The translations under genes and the position numbers were made by a program. Under the pieces are notes generated by a model that was given only the letters and a program-made list of their open reading frames with translations, was not told where the DNA came from and ran no database searches. A stretch of 64,000 nucleotides of DNA from an uncultured Dysgonomonas sp. (lineage in GTDB: Bacteria; Bacteroidota; Bacteroidia; Bacteroidales; Dysgonomonadaceae). The DNA is taken from assembly GCA_937995835.1 (NCBI GenBank), contig CALKIV010000105.1, forward strand, positions 24,621 to 88,620, in the 5' to 3' direction. Below are positions 1 through 8,819 of the stretch, one piece after another. Positions within the stretch are counted from its first letter, which is position 1. Each line of letters opens with the position of its first letter.

Positions 1-1178
1 ATTGCGAAAATTGCTCCGGGGCTACTTGGCACTCTTTTTTGTTCAATGCTTGAGTCTTGAAAAAGATCTCGAAAAAAGGCCTGTGCGCTACCATTCAGAT
101 AGGGGTTAGCTTCCCAAAACATCACTACCACACCTTTTGCTTCTAGGTAATCTACTAGAGTTTGTCTGAGCTTGATGAGGTGGGTGTTGTCCGTATCCAT
201 ATATAAGTCCTGCCCAATGTAGCAAATATCTACCTTTTCGTTTTTCAGATAGTTTACAATAATATCCACCTGCGCCTGAGTAGGTCGACCGTTAATGGCT
301 GGATAGATGATTTCTATGTCTTCAACTTTCACTACGCTGTTTTGCAGTGTGCCAAAGTTGTTTTGCGATTTTAGTACTTCATATGAGCCTACTTTAGTTT
401 TGCCGGGCACCCAACCATAAGTGTCGGCATTTCCTAGTACTAACATCCTTTTTCTAGGAAGTACCATTTGCACTCTAGCGCTGCATTGCAGATTAGGTTC
501 TATGCTGTTGATCATGATGCCAAAGTTTTTGCTGTCCACTCCTTGTGGAGTTCCGCTTCCTTCTAAAATGACCGTTTGAGTTCCCTCTTTCAATTTGCCT
601 TTTGCTTCAAATGAAATGCCGTCTATTGTGTTTGTATTCAGATGATAAAGTGATCCTTTGGCCTCCAGTGGGGCTGTGATGTCCATTGATATGTAATGTT
701 TGGTTTTGTCGAGAGCTACATTTTGCTTGTAGACTCCGTGTACCCTCAAAGTGCCACAGTCGGTCGTGTACTTTGTTTCGTTGATCAAGCACATCCACTC
801 TTTTCCGTTCCAGACATTGACCCCTTTGCAGAGAAGTTCGCCTATATTTTCTTCTGTATTGTAAACTATCAAGCCGATGTGTTGTAGATCAAATTCTTCT
901 TTTTGATTCTCGTATTGAGGATTGTTTTCTAACATTGGGTACAATGCTGTCTTTTTGGTCAATAGCACACAAGGTAACTTCAGCCCCTTATCGGCATTGG
1001 GTCCTCCCTCTGTTGTTTGTTCAGTATTCTTGAGCTGTAATAAACTTCCGGGATTAGGCTCTGCTCCCATCCCAATGGTTACTTGTCCCCATAGAGATAC
1101 TTGAAATGCAATTGTTAGCAGTAAGGTGATAACCTTTTTTGAAGGTGATAAATAGGTAGAATTAATAAAGTCTGTCAT
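1..1178 (-). CDS. Secreted surface protein with VTIG-type N-terminal domain, 3' part missing
   Basis: I translated this myself: an open frame runs from ATG (complement of 1176-1178) to the window edge without a stop, giving 392 visible residues and no C-terminus. A hydrophobic stretch (about residues 15-31, ending SLWGQ) looks like a signal peptide. The mature part begins with VTIGMGAEPNPGSLLQLK, continues with GLKLPCVLLTKK and GLIVYN, and reaches NVWNGKEWMCL. The protein at 58778-59440 has the same order of motifs. Similar N-termini (VGIG..TP..ALD...GLLIPR...YYNG..W) occur in many secreted Bacteroidota proteins. Further along there is an alternating hydrophobic/charged region (KVDICYIGQDLY, LVDYLEAKGVVVMFWE) that could be a Rossmann-like fold, which is a guess. 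Function is unknown; a cell-surface role is inferred. Confidence 0.8.
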   Translation of the reverse strand, partial: MTDFINSTYLSPSKKVITLLLTIAFQVSLWGQVTIGMGAEPNPGSLLQLKNTEQTTEGGPNADKGLKLPCVLLTKKTALYPMLENNPQYENQKEEFDLQHIGLIVYNTEENIGELLCKGVNVWNGKEWMCLINETKYTTDCGTLRVHGVYKQNVALDKTKHYISMDITAPLEAKGSLYHLNTNTIDGISFEAKGKLKEGTQTVILEGSGTPQGVDSKNFGIMINSIEPNLQCSARVQMVLPRKRMLVLGNADTYGWVPGKTKVGSYEVLKSQNNFGTLQNSVVKVEDIEIIYPAINGRPTQAQVDIIVNYLKNEKVDICYIGQDLYMDTDNTHLIKLRQTLVDYLEAKGVVVMFWEANPYLNGSAQAFFRDLFQDSSIEQKRVPSSPGAIFA

Positions 1179-1439
1179 TAATTTTAAATTAAAATGAGGT
1201 ATACTATGTTTTATTCCAAACACATTAACTGCTACAAAAATATATATCAAACAATTTAGGTAAATAAATTGTTTAAATATTTTGACTCTTTTTTAGATTT
1301 TAATCTCTCTTGTGCGAAAATTTTAACATTTTGAGTTTATAGGCTTTTATAAAAAACTATTCGTGAGCACAAATTTGATATTTGTAGATATATTTTCTAT
1401 ATCTTAGTATTTATATAACAAAAAGAACAGTAAAAGCAG

Positions 1440-1856
1440 ATGGCGACTATACATTTTGTCCGAAATACACCACTATATCTTTCTACCATTTTGGTGAAGA
1501 TAAATGGAGAAACTCATAAGCTGCGTGGAAGCAATCCATTGGAGTTAGAATTGCCGGCAGGAAGTTACGAACTTTTGGTCTGCAACGACTATGAACTCTT
1601 TGAAGGGAAGGCTGAGGTGAACTTGACAGATGAAACTCCCACAGAGCTGGAGGTTAGATTGACAAATGGCAAGATGTATCAGTTCTTTATACTTTTGCTT
1701 TTGCTCATTGTTTTTGTATGCTTGTTCTTTCTCAAATTGCCCACTTTGCTTTGGGGCTTCATTATCTTTATCTCTTTAGCCATCTATTGGGGGATAGAAT
1801 ACCTGACGAGAAAAAACTATTTCGATATACGAGTTAATTCTAAAAACAATTCATAA
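1440..1856 (+). CDS. Small membrane protein with N-terminal beta-rich domain
   Basis: This 138-residue protein is not recognised as a named family. Residues 1-75 look like a small beta-sandwich (KINGETHKLRGSNPLELELPAGSYELLV), a pattern reminiscent of PEGA-type or carboxypeptidase-regulatory-like modules. Two strongly hydrophobic helices follow (about 80-98 and 101-120), with a short charged tail. The ATG at 1440 is the first in frame after the AT-rich spacer. It ends 32 bp before metY and may be co-transcribed with it, but nothing in the sequence links it to sulfur metabolism. Confidence 0.65.
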   Translation: MATIHFVRNTPLYLSTILVKINGETHKLRGSNPLELELPAGSYELLVCNDYELFEGKAEVNLTDETPTELEVRLTNGKMYQFFILLLLLIVFVCLFFLKLPTLLWGFIIFISLAIYWGIEYLTRKNYFDIRVNSKNNS

Positions 1857-1888
1857 AAATAAAACAAACCAATTATTATAAGACTGCT

Positions 1889-3172
1889 ATGGATAAGAAG
1901 CATAATCTAGAGACTATTTGTGTGCAAGCTGGTTGGCAACCCAAAAAAGGAGAGCCACGTGTGTTGCCTATCTATCAGAGTACGACTTTTAAATACGAAA
2001 CCAGCGAACAGATGGCACGTCTGTTTGATTTGGAAGAATCAGGATATTTCTATTCTCGTCTCCAAAACCCTACTAACGATGCAGTGGCAGCAAAGATTGC
2101 AGCACTAGAGGGTGGTGTAGGAGCCATGTTGACCTCTTCGGGGCAGGCAGCAAATTTTTATGCGGTGTTTAATATATGCGAAGCTGGCGATCATGTGGTA
2201 TCCACTTCGGCAATCTATGGGGGAACATTCAATCTCTTTGCTGTGACAATGAAGAAATTTGGCATAGACTTCACTTTTGTAGATCAAGATGCACCGACAG
2301 AAGAAATTAAAAAAGCTTTTCGCCCGAATACGAAAATGATGTTTGGCGAAACTGTTGCCAATCCAGCGATGAGTGTTCTTGATATAGAAAAAATGGCTAC
2401 CATCGCTCACTCGCAAGGAGTGCCTTTGGTGATCGATAATACTTTTCCCACACCTTTCAATTGCCGTCCTCTGGAATGGGGGGCTGACATCGTAACACAT
2501 TCTACTTCGAAATATATGGATGGTCATGCCATCAGTCTAGGAGGAGCGATTGTGGATGGAGGAAAATTTGATTGGGATGCACATGCCGACAAGTTTCCGG
2601 GACTGACACAGCCTGACGAATCTTATCACGGAGTGACCTATACCAAGACTTTTGGGAAGGCTGCTTATTTGACCAAAGCTACAGTGCAACTGATGAGAGA
2701 CTTGGGGGCTATGCAGTCGCCACAAAATGCCTTTTTGCTGAATGTGGGGCTCGAAACATTACACTTGAGAATGCCTCGCCATTGCGAGAATGCTTTGGCA
2801 GTAGCCGAGTATTTGGCAAAGAATGATAAAATAGCTTGGGTAAACTTTCCCGGTTTGAAAGGAAATAAATATTACGATTTGGCTCAAAAATATATGCCTG
2901 ATGGCACGTGTGGAGTGTTGACTTTTGGGCTCAAAGGAGGACGAGACGTTTCGGTTAAGTTTATGGATAGTCTGAAGTTTGTTGCCATCGTGACCCATGT
3001 GGCCGATGCTCGCACATGTGTGCTCCATCCTGCAAGTCATACACATAGACAGATGAGCGACGAGCAGTTGAAAGCAGCAGGTGTAGCTCCCGATTTGATT
3101 CGCTTATCGGTGGGTATCGAAAGTGTGGAAGATATTATTGCTGATATTGAACAAGCGCTGAAAACAGTGTGA
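1889..3172 (+). CDS. metY: O-acetylhomoserine sulfhydrylase
   Basis: The product is a cytosolic PLP enzyme of the Cys/Met metabolism family that makes homocysteine from O-acetylhomoserine and sulfide (direct sulfhydrylation). Its 427 residues match the usual MetY length of about 430, longer than MetB or MetC. The PLP lysine is K208 in THSTSKYMDGH. The cofactor-phosphate segment is SSGQAANF (83-90), and VIDNTFPTPF (181-190) carries the conserved Asp. MetB-type cystathionine synthases share the fold; the length, the N-terminal ETICVQAGW and the long insert around FPGLTQPDESYHG favour MetY. A strong terminator follows at once. No SAM riboswitch was recognised upstream. Confidence 0.93.
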   Translation: MDKKHNLETICVQAGWQPKKGEPRVLPIYQSTTFKYETSEQMARLFDLEESGYFYSRLQNPTNDAVAAKIAALEGGVGAMLTSSGQAANFYAVFNICEAGDHVVSTSAIYGGTFNLFAVTMKKFGIDFTFVDQDAPTEEIKKAFRPNTKMMFGETVANPAMSVLDIEKMATIAHSQGVPLVIDNTFPTPFNCRPLEWGADIVTHSTSKYMDGHAISLGGAIVDGGKFDWDAHADKFPGLTQPDESYHGVTYTKTFGKAAYLTKATVQLMRDLGAMQSPQNAFLLNVGLETLHLRMPRHCENALAVAEYLAKNDKIAWVNFPGLKGNKYYDLAQKYMPDGTCGVLTFGLKGGRDVSVKFMDSLKFVAIVTHVADARTCVLHPASHTHRQMSDEQLKAAGVAPDLIRLSVGIESVEDIIADIEQALKTV

Positions 3173-3199
3173 GTTTTTCAGCATTGAGATATTAGAAGC

Positions 3200-3236
3200 C
3201 CTCACTACAAGAAGACTTGTGGTGAGGACTTTTTTT
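3200..3236 (+). terminator. Rho-independent terminator after metY
   Basis: A 12-bp stem, CCTCACTACAAG (3200-3211) with CTTGTGGTGAGG (3216-3227), has one G-U pair, a 4-nt loop and then ACTTTTTTT. It ends the metY transcript. Confidence 0.9.
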
Positions 3237-3323
3237 GTTTCTATATTGTGGTTGCTAGGAACAATGATATGAATCGCTAAAAAAAGAAACACATATCAAT
3301 TATTTTTTCTAATTTTATGTATT

Positions 3324-4001
3324 ATGATAGAATGGACAGAAATATTAATGCGTCTAGGCTTGGCATCCCTTTTGGGTGCTGCTGTGGGACTAGAGCGTGA
3401 GCGTATCGATCAAGTGGCTGGTATGCGTACCCATATGATGGTGTGCTTAGGAGCATCGTTGATCACGGTGGTGTCGATGTATGGCTTCTTAGAAATGGTC
3501 ACATATGCGCCTACCATGCGTTACGACCCCACACGTATTGCTGCACAGATTGTCAGTGGTATTGGTTTTCTTGGTGCCGGCACGATTCTTTTCTTGCGCG
3601 AAAAAGTAATTCGTGGTCTGACCACTGCAGCAGGTCTTTGGACAGTGGGTGGTATAGGGATTGCAGTAGGTTGTGGACAGTATTTTGCTGCCACGGTAGC
3701 TACTATTTTAGCCATCACAATTTTGTTGCTCATTCATCCATTCGAAAAATCAGTTCTTTCGCGTATCAAACCTAAATACGTAAAAGTGATAGCCGAGAGT
3801 CGTGAAGAATCGGCACAGGTGGTCAGTGTGCTTTTTAGAGATAAATCTTTGATGATTACTTCTTTTACCTTCGATAAACTGGAGGGAGATGATTATCTGA
3901 TGACTCTGAAAATTGAAAAGCTAAACCATACGAATCTAGAGAAAATAGTATCCCGACTGCAAGCTACTCCCGGAGTGAAGGAAATTACTTGGGATGCGTA
4001 A
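3324..4001 (+). CDS. MgtC/SapB family inner-membrane protein
   Basis: The 225 residues consist of about four to five transmembrane helices (residues 1-145) and a C-terminal soluble, ACT-like domain (about 146-225, KVIAESREESAQVVSVLF). The family signature is clear: LLGAAVGLERERIDQVAGMRTHMMV near the N-terminus, QIVSGIGFLGAGTIL in the middle and GLTTAAGLWTVGGIGIAVG. MgtC relatives are linked to growth at low magnesium and, in some pathogens, to restraint of the ATP synthase. Most environmental homologues are uncharacterised, so a specific role cannot be assigned. It appears to be monocistronic and converges on the next gene. Confidence 0.88.
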   Translation: MIEWTEILMRLGLASLLGAAVGLERERIDQVAGMRTHMMVCLGASLITVVSMYGFLEMVTYAPTMRYDPTRIAAQIVSGIGFLGAGTILFLREKVIRGLTTAAGLWTVGGIGIAVGCGQYFAATVATILAITILLLIHPFEKSVLSRIKPKYVKVIAESREESAQVVSVLFRDKSLMITSFTFDKLEGDDYLMTLKIEKLNHTNLEKIVSRLQATPGVKEITWDA

Positions 4002-4026
4002 TGCAGAAGGTCTTCATGCTATTTTA

Positions 4027-4890
4027 TTATAAAGAAAGCTCTTCTTCTTGATCTTCTAACTCTATTTCTTCTTCGTGTTGGTTAGATAACCGTTCTTTGA
4101 CCAGAAAAAAGAGTAAAACAGTTACTATCAGCATCATGATCACATATATCATATGCAGTGTGCTTCCTGATGATTCTTTCCAAGGTAGATAATTATAAAA
4201 GTGGTTGCAAAAAATGGCAAAGGCATTGTTGATAAAATGTATCAGAATACATAGTGCCAAATTTTTAGTTCTGTAATAGATCCAACCTATAAAGATGCCC
4301 AATGTGAATGCCGAAACAAACTGCCAAGGATTGAGGTGTACAAAAGCAAATAAAAATGCTGAAAGTACGATAGCCTTCCAGGGGGAGTGACTCTTGAGTA
4401 GCCCATCTAGTAGCATACCTCTGAATATATACTCTTCAAAAATAGGAGCAAGCACGACAATGGCCAAAATGTTTCCTATGGTCTGGGCTTGTGCTCCATA
4501 GCTCAAAAATCTCAACAGAAAGTCTGGTACTGGTATCAAGTTTGTCAAAGGCAGAATAAAGCCCTGTTGTAGCGTGATGGTCATCAATACTAAGAGTAGA
4601 GCGAGTACCCCCTCTTTGAAGTGAAGTTTGGGTAAAAGGAAGGTTTCCCGTTCCGAATTTTTCTTCAAAAGATAAACCAGTATAGCTGTTATGGATGCCA
4701 TAGAGGCATAGTAGAAAAAGAAGCTAAGAGATTGTATCTGAGGAATAGGAATTAAAGCAAATGCAAACAAAACAGGAAGAGAGACTACCGAAGCCATGAT
4801 GAAGATCAGCGCTATTAATATCGCCTCCAATAAAGTGGAAGGGTAAGGCTTGCTCTTCAAAGAAATATTTGGTTGTTGTTCTGCGTTCAT
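4027..4890 (-). CDS. CPBP-family intramembrane glutamic endopeptidase
   Basis: This 287-residue polytopic membrane protein has about eight hydrophobic helices. The CPBP (Abi/CAAX protease-like) motifs are intact: EEYIFRG with E152, E153 and R157, then FAFVHLNP with H185, then HFINN with H218 and N222. These residues form the active site in the Rce1-like family. Bacterial members process peptides or maintain immunity to bacteriocins, but no substrate is indicated here. The C-terminus is very acidic (EEEIELEDQEEELSL). It stands alone between two convergent or divergent neighbours. Confidence 0.88.
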   Translation of the reverse strand: MNAEQQPNISLKSKPYPSTLLEAILIALIFIMASVVSLPVLFAFALIPIPQIQSLSFFFYYASMASITAILVYLLKKNSERETFLLPKLHFKEGVLALLLVLMTITLQQGFILPLTNLIPVPDFLLRFLSYGAQAQTIGNILAIVVLAPIFEEYIFRGMLLDGLLKSHSPWKAIVLSAFLFAFVHLNPWQFVSAFTLGIFIGWIYYRTKNLALCILIHFINNAFAIFCNHFYNYLPWKESSGSTLHMIYVIMMLIVTVLLFFLVKERLSNQHEEEIELEDQEEELSL

Positions 4891-5084
4891 ATGTGTCTGG
4901 TATTTATAAAAGTCTGGTTATAAGAATATAAAAGCTTATTTGTTAAATATAGTAAATTTTTTCTAATACGCATTGTTAATCCTATTTATTATTGCAAATA
5001 ATGCTATTGAATATGGATGCTAGGGAGAGGAAAAACATTAAAATATTGTATCTTTATTAGTTCTGTAAAAACCAAAAAAGAACA

Positions 5085-5825
5085 ATGGAAACCCTCATAT
5101 TATATATCCTTTTAATCACCTTTTTAGCATCCCTTTTTCGCTCCACCTTTGGTTTTGGCGAGTCGATGATTGCTGTACCTCTTTATTGCCTTTTTCTCCC
5201 TATGGTAGAAGCTGTGCCCATTGCCATTTTGATGTCTATCACAATAGCTGCAATGGTTATTGTGCAAGATCGCAAGGAGGTACATTTTAGCAATGCCAAA
5301 TGGTTGGTCTTTTTTGCAATCTTGGGCTTTCCCATCGGATTGTTGATTTTACTTTATGGCAATGAGCTATATATTAAGCTGGGACTAGGTCTAATGGTGG
5401 TTATTTATTCTCTTTACTCCCTTTTCGCAAAGCCTGTTTTCAGTAGTCAGAAGCCAAGTTGGCTATGGGTTGTTTCTTGTGGATTTTTATCTGGTGTATT
5501 TGGTGGAGCTTATGGCTTCAATGGACCACCTCTCGTGCTCTTTGGCAATCGTATGGGATGGGAGGGCAAACTTTTTAGGGCCACCATGCAAGCCTACTTT
5601 TTGCCTGTAGGAATCATTAGCATTCTAGGTTATTGGGTTAAAGATTTGATCAATCAACAGGTGCTGACGTATTTTCTTTTTATGCTTCCTGCCATTCTTC
5701 CGGGAGTTTATCTTGGCAGATATTTAAATAGCAAAATTACAGGCCAATCCTTCTACACCTATGCCTATTGTGCTTTGATAGTTATTGGTCTAATCTTTAT
5801 TATGAATACCCTTGGGACAAGTTGA
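5085..5825 (+). CDS. TauE/SafE family permease
   Basis: A 246-residue membrane protein with about eight helices in two related halves. The first half has SLFRSTFGFGESMIAVPL and the second SGVFGGAYGFNGPPLVLFG; these are the glycine-rich repeats typical of the TauE/SafE (DUF81) family. Members export sulfite, sulfonates or other organic anions. The substrate here is unknown and no sulfur gene is adjacent. A TATCTTTA element at 5049-5056 could be the -7 box of its promoter. Confidence 0.87.
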   Translation: METLILYILLITFLASLFRSTFGFGESMIAVPLYCLFLPMVEAVPIAILMSITIAAMVIVQDRKEVHFSNAKWLVFFAILGFPIGLLILLYGNELYIKLGLGLMVVIYSLYSLFAKPVFSSQKPSWLWVVSCGFLSGVFGGAYGFNGPPLVLFGNRMGWEGKLFRATMQAYFLPVGIISILGYWVKDLINQQVLTYFLFMLPAILPGVYLGRYLNSKITGQSFYTYAYCALIVIGLIFIMNTLGTS

Positions 5826-5864
5826 TCATTTTGTGAGTTGTTATCATTTAAAGTGTCAGAAAGT

Positions 5865-5907
5865 CAGAGCCTCAGCATGAATTTCATTGTACTGAGCTAA
5901 GGCTCTG
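5865..5907. terminator. Possible bidirectional terminator between convergent genes
   Basis: CAGAGCC (5865-5871) pairs with GGCTCTG (5901-5907), and inside it CTCAG (5871-5875) pairs with CTGAG (5892-5896). The T-tract after the stem is short (CCATCTTTT), so efficiency is uncertain. Confidence 0.5.
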
Positions 5908-5945
5908 TCCATCTTTTCAACAATGATTTTATACACTCAAAAACT

Positions 5946-7469
5946 TTATTTTTCTATTGGCGGTGGCAATTCTGTTTTGCCCTCCACTGCTTCCATAACT
6001 AATTGATGCATATGTGATACAACATCTTTATACTCAGGATTGTTTACTAGATTCCTTAGCTCATGTGGATCGTTGATCGGGTCTGTAAGGTAAGCACCTT
6101 CACCTTGCCCGAAAAACTCGGCATATCGCCATCGCTCGGTGCGTACAACTATGCCTGTTACTCCTTTATCATTTTCATTCCATACGGTGTAGGCTGGGCG
6201 ATTCCACTCTGAGCTTGGATTGTCTAATAATGGTCGTAGACTAGCTCCATCTAAACCTTCGGGCATCTCTAAACCACATAAATCTACTAGGGTGGGGTAA
6301 AGATCAACCAGTTCTACGATGCGTGACGAGCGACTGCCGTTGCCTTTGGCACGTGGATCATGAATCAGCAGAGGAATATGTGTGCCTTGTTCCCAAAGTG
6401 ATCCGGCTTTAGACCATTTTCCTTTTTCGCCGAGTTGATAACCATGGTCGCTCCAGAAAACGATAATGGTATTTTCTCTCAATCCTTGTTTATCCAGTTC
6501 TTCTAACACTCTGCCGATATTCCAATCTACGTAACTGATGCAGGCCTGATAGGCACGAATCATCTCGCGAGCTTCCTCTAGCGATGCAGGGCGATTGATG
6601 AAAAGATCGGCATTTCTGGGACGTATCGACCCCTCTGGAAATCCATGAGGAACCATCGGCAACGAGGCGAAGTCGGGAGGTAGTGGCATATCTTCTACCT
6701 TATATAGGTCGAAAAACTGTTTTGGGGCAATGAATGGTGTGTGTGGTTTAGAAAAGCCACAAGCAAGAAAGAACGGTTGTTCGCTGTCTTTATACTCTTT
6801 GATGAGCGCTATTGCACGATCAGCGACACGTGTGTCGCCATAATTTTCAGCCTCTTTGCCTTCCAAGGCTACCCAACGATCCGATGGGCGACGTGTGGTT
6901 TTGTCTGACTGTAAGTCGAACATCCCATAGTTCTTTTTTTGGAACTCATCGTTTGTTATGTAGGTCGGCTTCTCTGTGGTAATGGGGTTGGTGTGTAGGC
7001 GTGCTTCGCCTCCTACCATCCACGAGTCGGTATCGTCAATTCCTCCATGAAACACTTTGCCCGATCGTAGGGTGGTGTATCCATTCTGTTTGAAATACAT
7101 TGGGATGCTTGCCCATTCGGGATGCGAGGCTCCAAACCATTCACGATTGCTGTATAGACCACTGGTGGTGGGTCTTCTGCCTGTCAATAAAGATGATCTG
7201 GAAGGTCCACTCAAAGGATATTGGCAGTAGGCATGTTCGAACTGTACGCCCTGTGCAGCTAATTTATCTAAATTGGGAGTCTGTGCTACTTCTCGTCCAT
7301 AGCTATTGAGGTCTGTTCGCATATCGTCAGAAATGAGAAACAAAACGTTCATGGCTTGTTTCTTGTCGCCAGATTTATCCTCCTTAACGCTTGCCTGTGC
7401 CATAGCAATGGACAGCGATCCACAGATTAGTCCGGCTGTGGCGAGCTTAGCCCTTTGGTTATTCATCAT
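5946..7469 (-). CDS. Secreted sulfatase, iduronate-2-sulfatase-like, serine type
   Basis: This 507-residue sulfate-ester hydrolase probably acts in the periplasm or at the cell surface after an N-terminal signal (GLICGSLSIAMAQA). Metal ligands are seen in LISDDM (D48, D49). The activation motif is S87-G-P-S-R91 followed by SSLLTGRRP, so the residue converted to formylglycine is Ser rather than Cys, as is common in Bacteroidota, where the anaerobic enzyme anSME does this. GKVFHGGI, FSKPHTPFIAPKQFF and FWSDHGYQLGEKGKWSK match the iduronate-2-sulfatase group, so a glycosaminoglycan or another sulfated sugar is a likely substrate. No CAZyme, SusC/D or anSME gene is adjacent. The start MMNN allows either of two ATGs. 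Confidence 0.9.
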   Translation of the reverse strand: MMNNQRAKLATAGLICGSLSIAMAQASVKEDKSGDKKQAMNVLFLISDDMRTDLNSYGREVAQTPNLDKLAAQGVQFEHAYCQYPLSGPSRSSLLTGRRPTTSGLYSNREWFGASHPEWASIPMYFKQNGYTTLRSGKVFHGGIDDTDSWMVGGEARLHTNPITTEKPTYITNDEFQKKNYGMFDLQSDKTTRRPSDRWVALEGKEAENYGDTRVADRAIALIKEYKDSEQPFFLACGFSKPHTPFIAPKQFFDLYKVEDMPLPPDFASLPMVPHGFPEGSIRPRNADLFINRPASLEEAREMIRAYQACISYVDWNIGRVLEELDKQGLRENTIIVFWSDHGYQLGEKGKWSKAGSLWEQGTHIPLLIHDPRAKGNGSRSSRIVELVDLYPTLVDLCGLEMPEGLDGASLRPLLDNPSSEWNRPAYTVWNENDKGVTGIVVRTERWRYAEFFGQGEGAYLTDPINDPHELRNLVNNPEYKDVVSHMHQLVMEAVEGKTELPPPIEK

Positions 7470-7602
7470 ACTTTATTCAGATTTAAAGATTTGGATGATA
7501 AAGATAGATCTTCTTTCAGAGGGTGTAAATGGATTTTTATTCATTTAGAAGGTAAAATTGTACCTTTAACTAGGGGAAATGGGAGTGAGTTGTGTTTTGG
7601 TA

Positions 7603-7632
7603 CAAAAAAGAGCTTGGCGAAGAACCAAGCTC
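7603..7632 (-). terminator. Rho-independent terminator after the LysO pair
   Basis: Read on the minus strand, GAGCTTGG and CCAAGCTC form a perfect 8-bp stem (7625-7632 with 7610-7617) around a 7-nt loop, followed by TTTTTTG. It lies about 50 bp after the stop of the LysO C-terminal gene. Confidence 0.88.
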
Positions 7633-7684
7633 AAGATGATAATATAGGTGTTTGATGTCAGCGAGCTGACCTTAAGTATCTCTT

Positions 7685-8329
7685 TTATATCTGGCAAAAG
7701 AATGTTACCAAGAACGGGATGCTGATATCAAGCATCAATCCGTGAAACATGGCAATGAAGATGAATTCGGTGCCCGATGCTCGCGTGATAATTGGCAGGG
7801 TGGTATCCATAGAGGTTGCTCCCCCAGCGGCTATCGGAGCCAGTTTGCCACAGTATGTAACTAAAATAGGAGCAATGATGATTGTCATAAGCTCTCTTAT
7901 GATGTTGGCAGCTAAAGCAATAGTGCCAAGTTCTGCACCTTTGTATTTAGTGATAATGATACTCGAAATGGAGTAGTAGCCAAAACCAGAACCCACAGCA
8001 AGCATATCTGAAATAGAATATTGGCTGAAGAGTGGAGTGATCAGCAGAACTCCCAAGTAGGTACCTAAAACAGTGCCTAGAGGCACTAAAAGAATCACGG
8101 GCTTACTCTTTCGCAAAGTGCTAAGAATTGTTTTGTCGTAGCTGATGCTAACCCCTAAAAGAAATAACAAGCCGCACAAGGCATAGATCGCATACTCGTC
8201 AGAGTCAAGAGCTTCAGGGAAAAGTTGATATAGACCAACAAAGACTCCTATTGCGAAACTAGCCAAAATTAATACACTTCCTTTCATAACGTTAATATTC
8301 TGTTTTCGGTTGGCGGATGAAGCTTGCAT
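7685..8329 (-). CDS. LysO-type lysine exporter, C-terminal component
   Basis: A 214-residue inner-membrane protein with about six helices. GSGFGYYSISSIIITKYKG and AAGGATSMDTTLPIITRASG are characteristic of the core of the LysO (YbjE, DUF340) family, which exports L-lysine in E. coli. There the protein is a single chain of about 300 residues. Here the N-terminal part is a separate gene 59 bp upstream (8389-8718), and the two probably form one transporter. The terminator at 7603-7632 closes the pair. Substrate assignment rests on family membership only. Confidence 0.85.
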   Translation of the reverse strand: MQASSANRKQNINVMKGSVLILASFAIGVFVGLYQLFPEALDSDEYAIYALCGLLFLLGVSISYDKTILSTLRKSKPVILLVPLGTVLGTYLGVLLITPLFSQYSISDMLAVGSGFGYYSISSIIITKYKGAELGTIALAANIIRELMTIIIAPILVTYCGKLAPIAAGGATSMDTTLPIITRASGTEFIFIAMFHGLMLDISIPFLVTFFCQI

Positions 8330-8388
8330 TGCTCATGTTGTGCTTCAGCGTCTTACTTATTCAAATAATAGGTTGTTTTATAAATTCT

Positions 8389-8718
8389 TTACGAATGTGT
8401 GCCTTCTTTTTGCACTATATTCTTATCTGTCATTAGTTTAGTTTCTTCTTTTTTAGGAGCAAAGAAGTGTTTGTAAACTACCATAGATACCAAAACACTG
8501 CCTGCTATGGCAGCCGAGGTGATAATCAAGGCTTGCATACCAATAGAGGGTAAGTTTTGCATAATAGCTGTGTTTTTACCAACGGACTTGCCAAGTAAGA
8601 ATAGTAAAATAACGATCATTACAGTGACCAACTTGCTGATAAAGGTGATGTTAGGGAATCTTCTTAAGAAGAAACCTACTGCTATACCAGCTGCAAAAAA
8701 ACAAACAATAATAGCCAT
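8389..8718 (-). CDS. LysO-type transporter, N-terminal component
   Basis: This 109-residue protein has three hydrophobic helices (about 1-16, 26-48, 58-82) and a charged C-terminal tail. FFAAGIAVGFFLRRFP and LLFLLGKSVGKN correspond to the beginning of E. coli LysO. It lies just upstream of the gene for the rest of the fold, on the same strand. A break in one ancestral gene is unlikely to be a sequencing error, because the first chain ends in a hydrophilic tail, the second has its own start and a spacer separates them; split LysO genes are known in Bacteroidales. Confidence 0.8.
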   Translation of the reverse strand: MAIIVCFFAAGIAVGFFLRRFPNITFISKLVTVMIVILLFLLGKSVGKNTAIMQNLPSIGMQALIITSAAIAGSVLVSMVVYKHFFAPKKEETKLMTDKNIVQKEGTHS

Positions 8719-8811
8719 TTTTACTTAATCACTTTTTATAGAAAATATTTCAAATCTGTTTACATTTCCTGATCATTCATTATCACTAACAATATGTCAG
8801 AAATCTGGGCG

Positions 8812-8819
8812 CAAAATTA
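8812..8819 (-). promoter_or_regulatory. Candidate -7 promoter element for the LysO pair
   Basis: On the minus strand this reads TAATTTTG, a full match to the Bacteroidetes -7 consensus TAnnTTTG. It is 93 bp upstream of the start at 8718. No good TTTG -33 box is seen at the expected distance. Confidence 0.4.

Noticed and set aside
1179..1888. SAM or other riboswitch upstream of metY
   Set aside because: I looked for conserved stem motifs and an anti-terminator arrangement and saw none; metY also has a small gene 32 bp upstream.
2105..2527. Minus-strand open frame of 140 codons inside metY
   Set aside because: It lies fully inside a strongly conserved gene on the other strand and shows no protein-like features.
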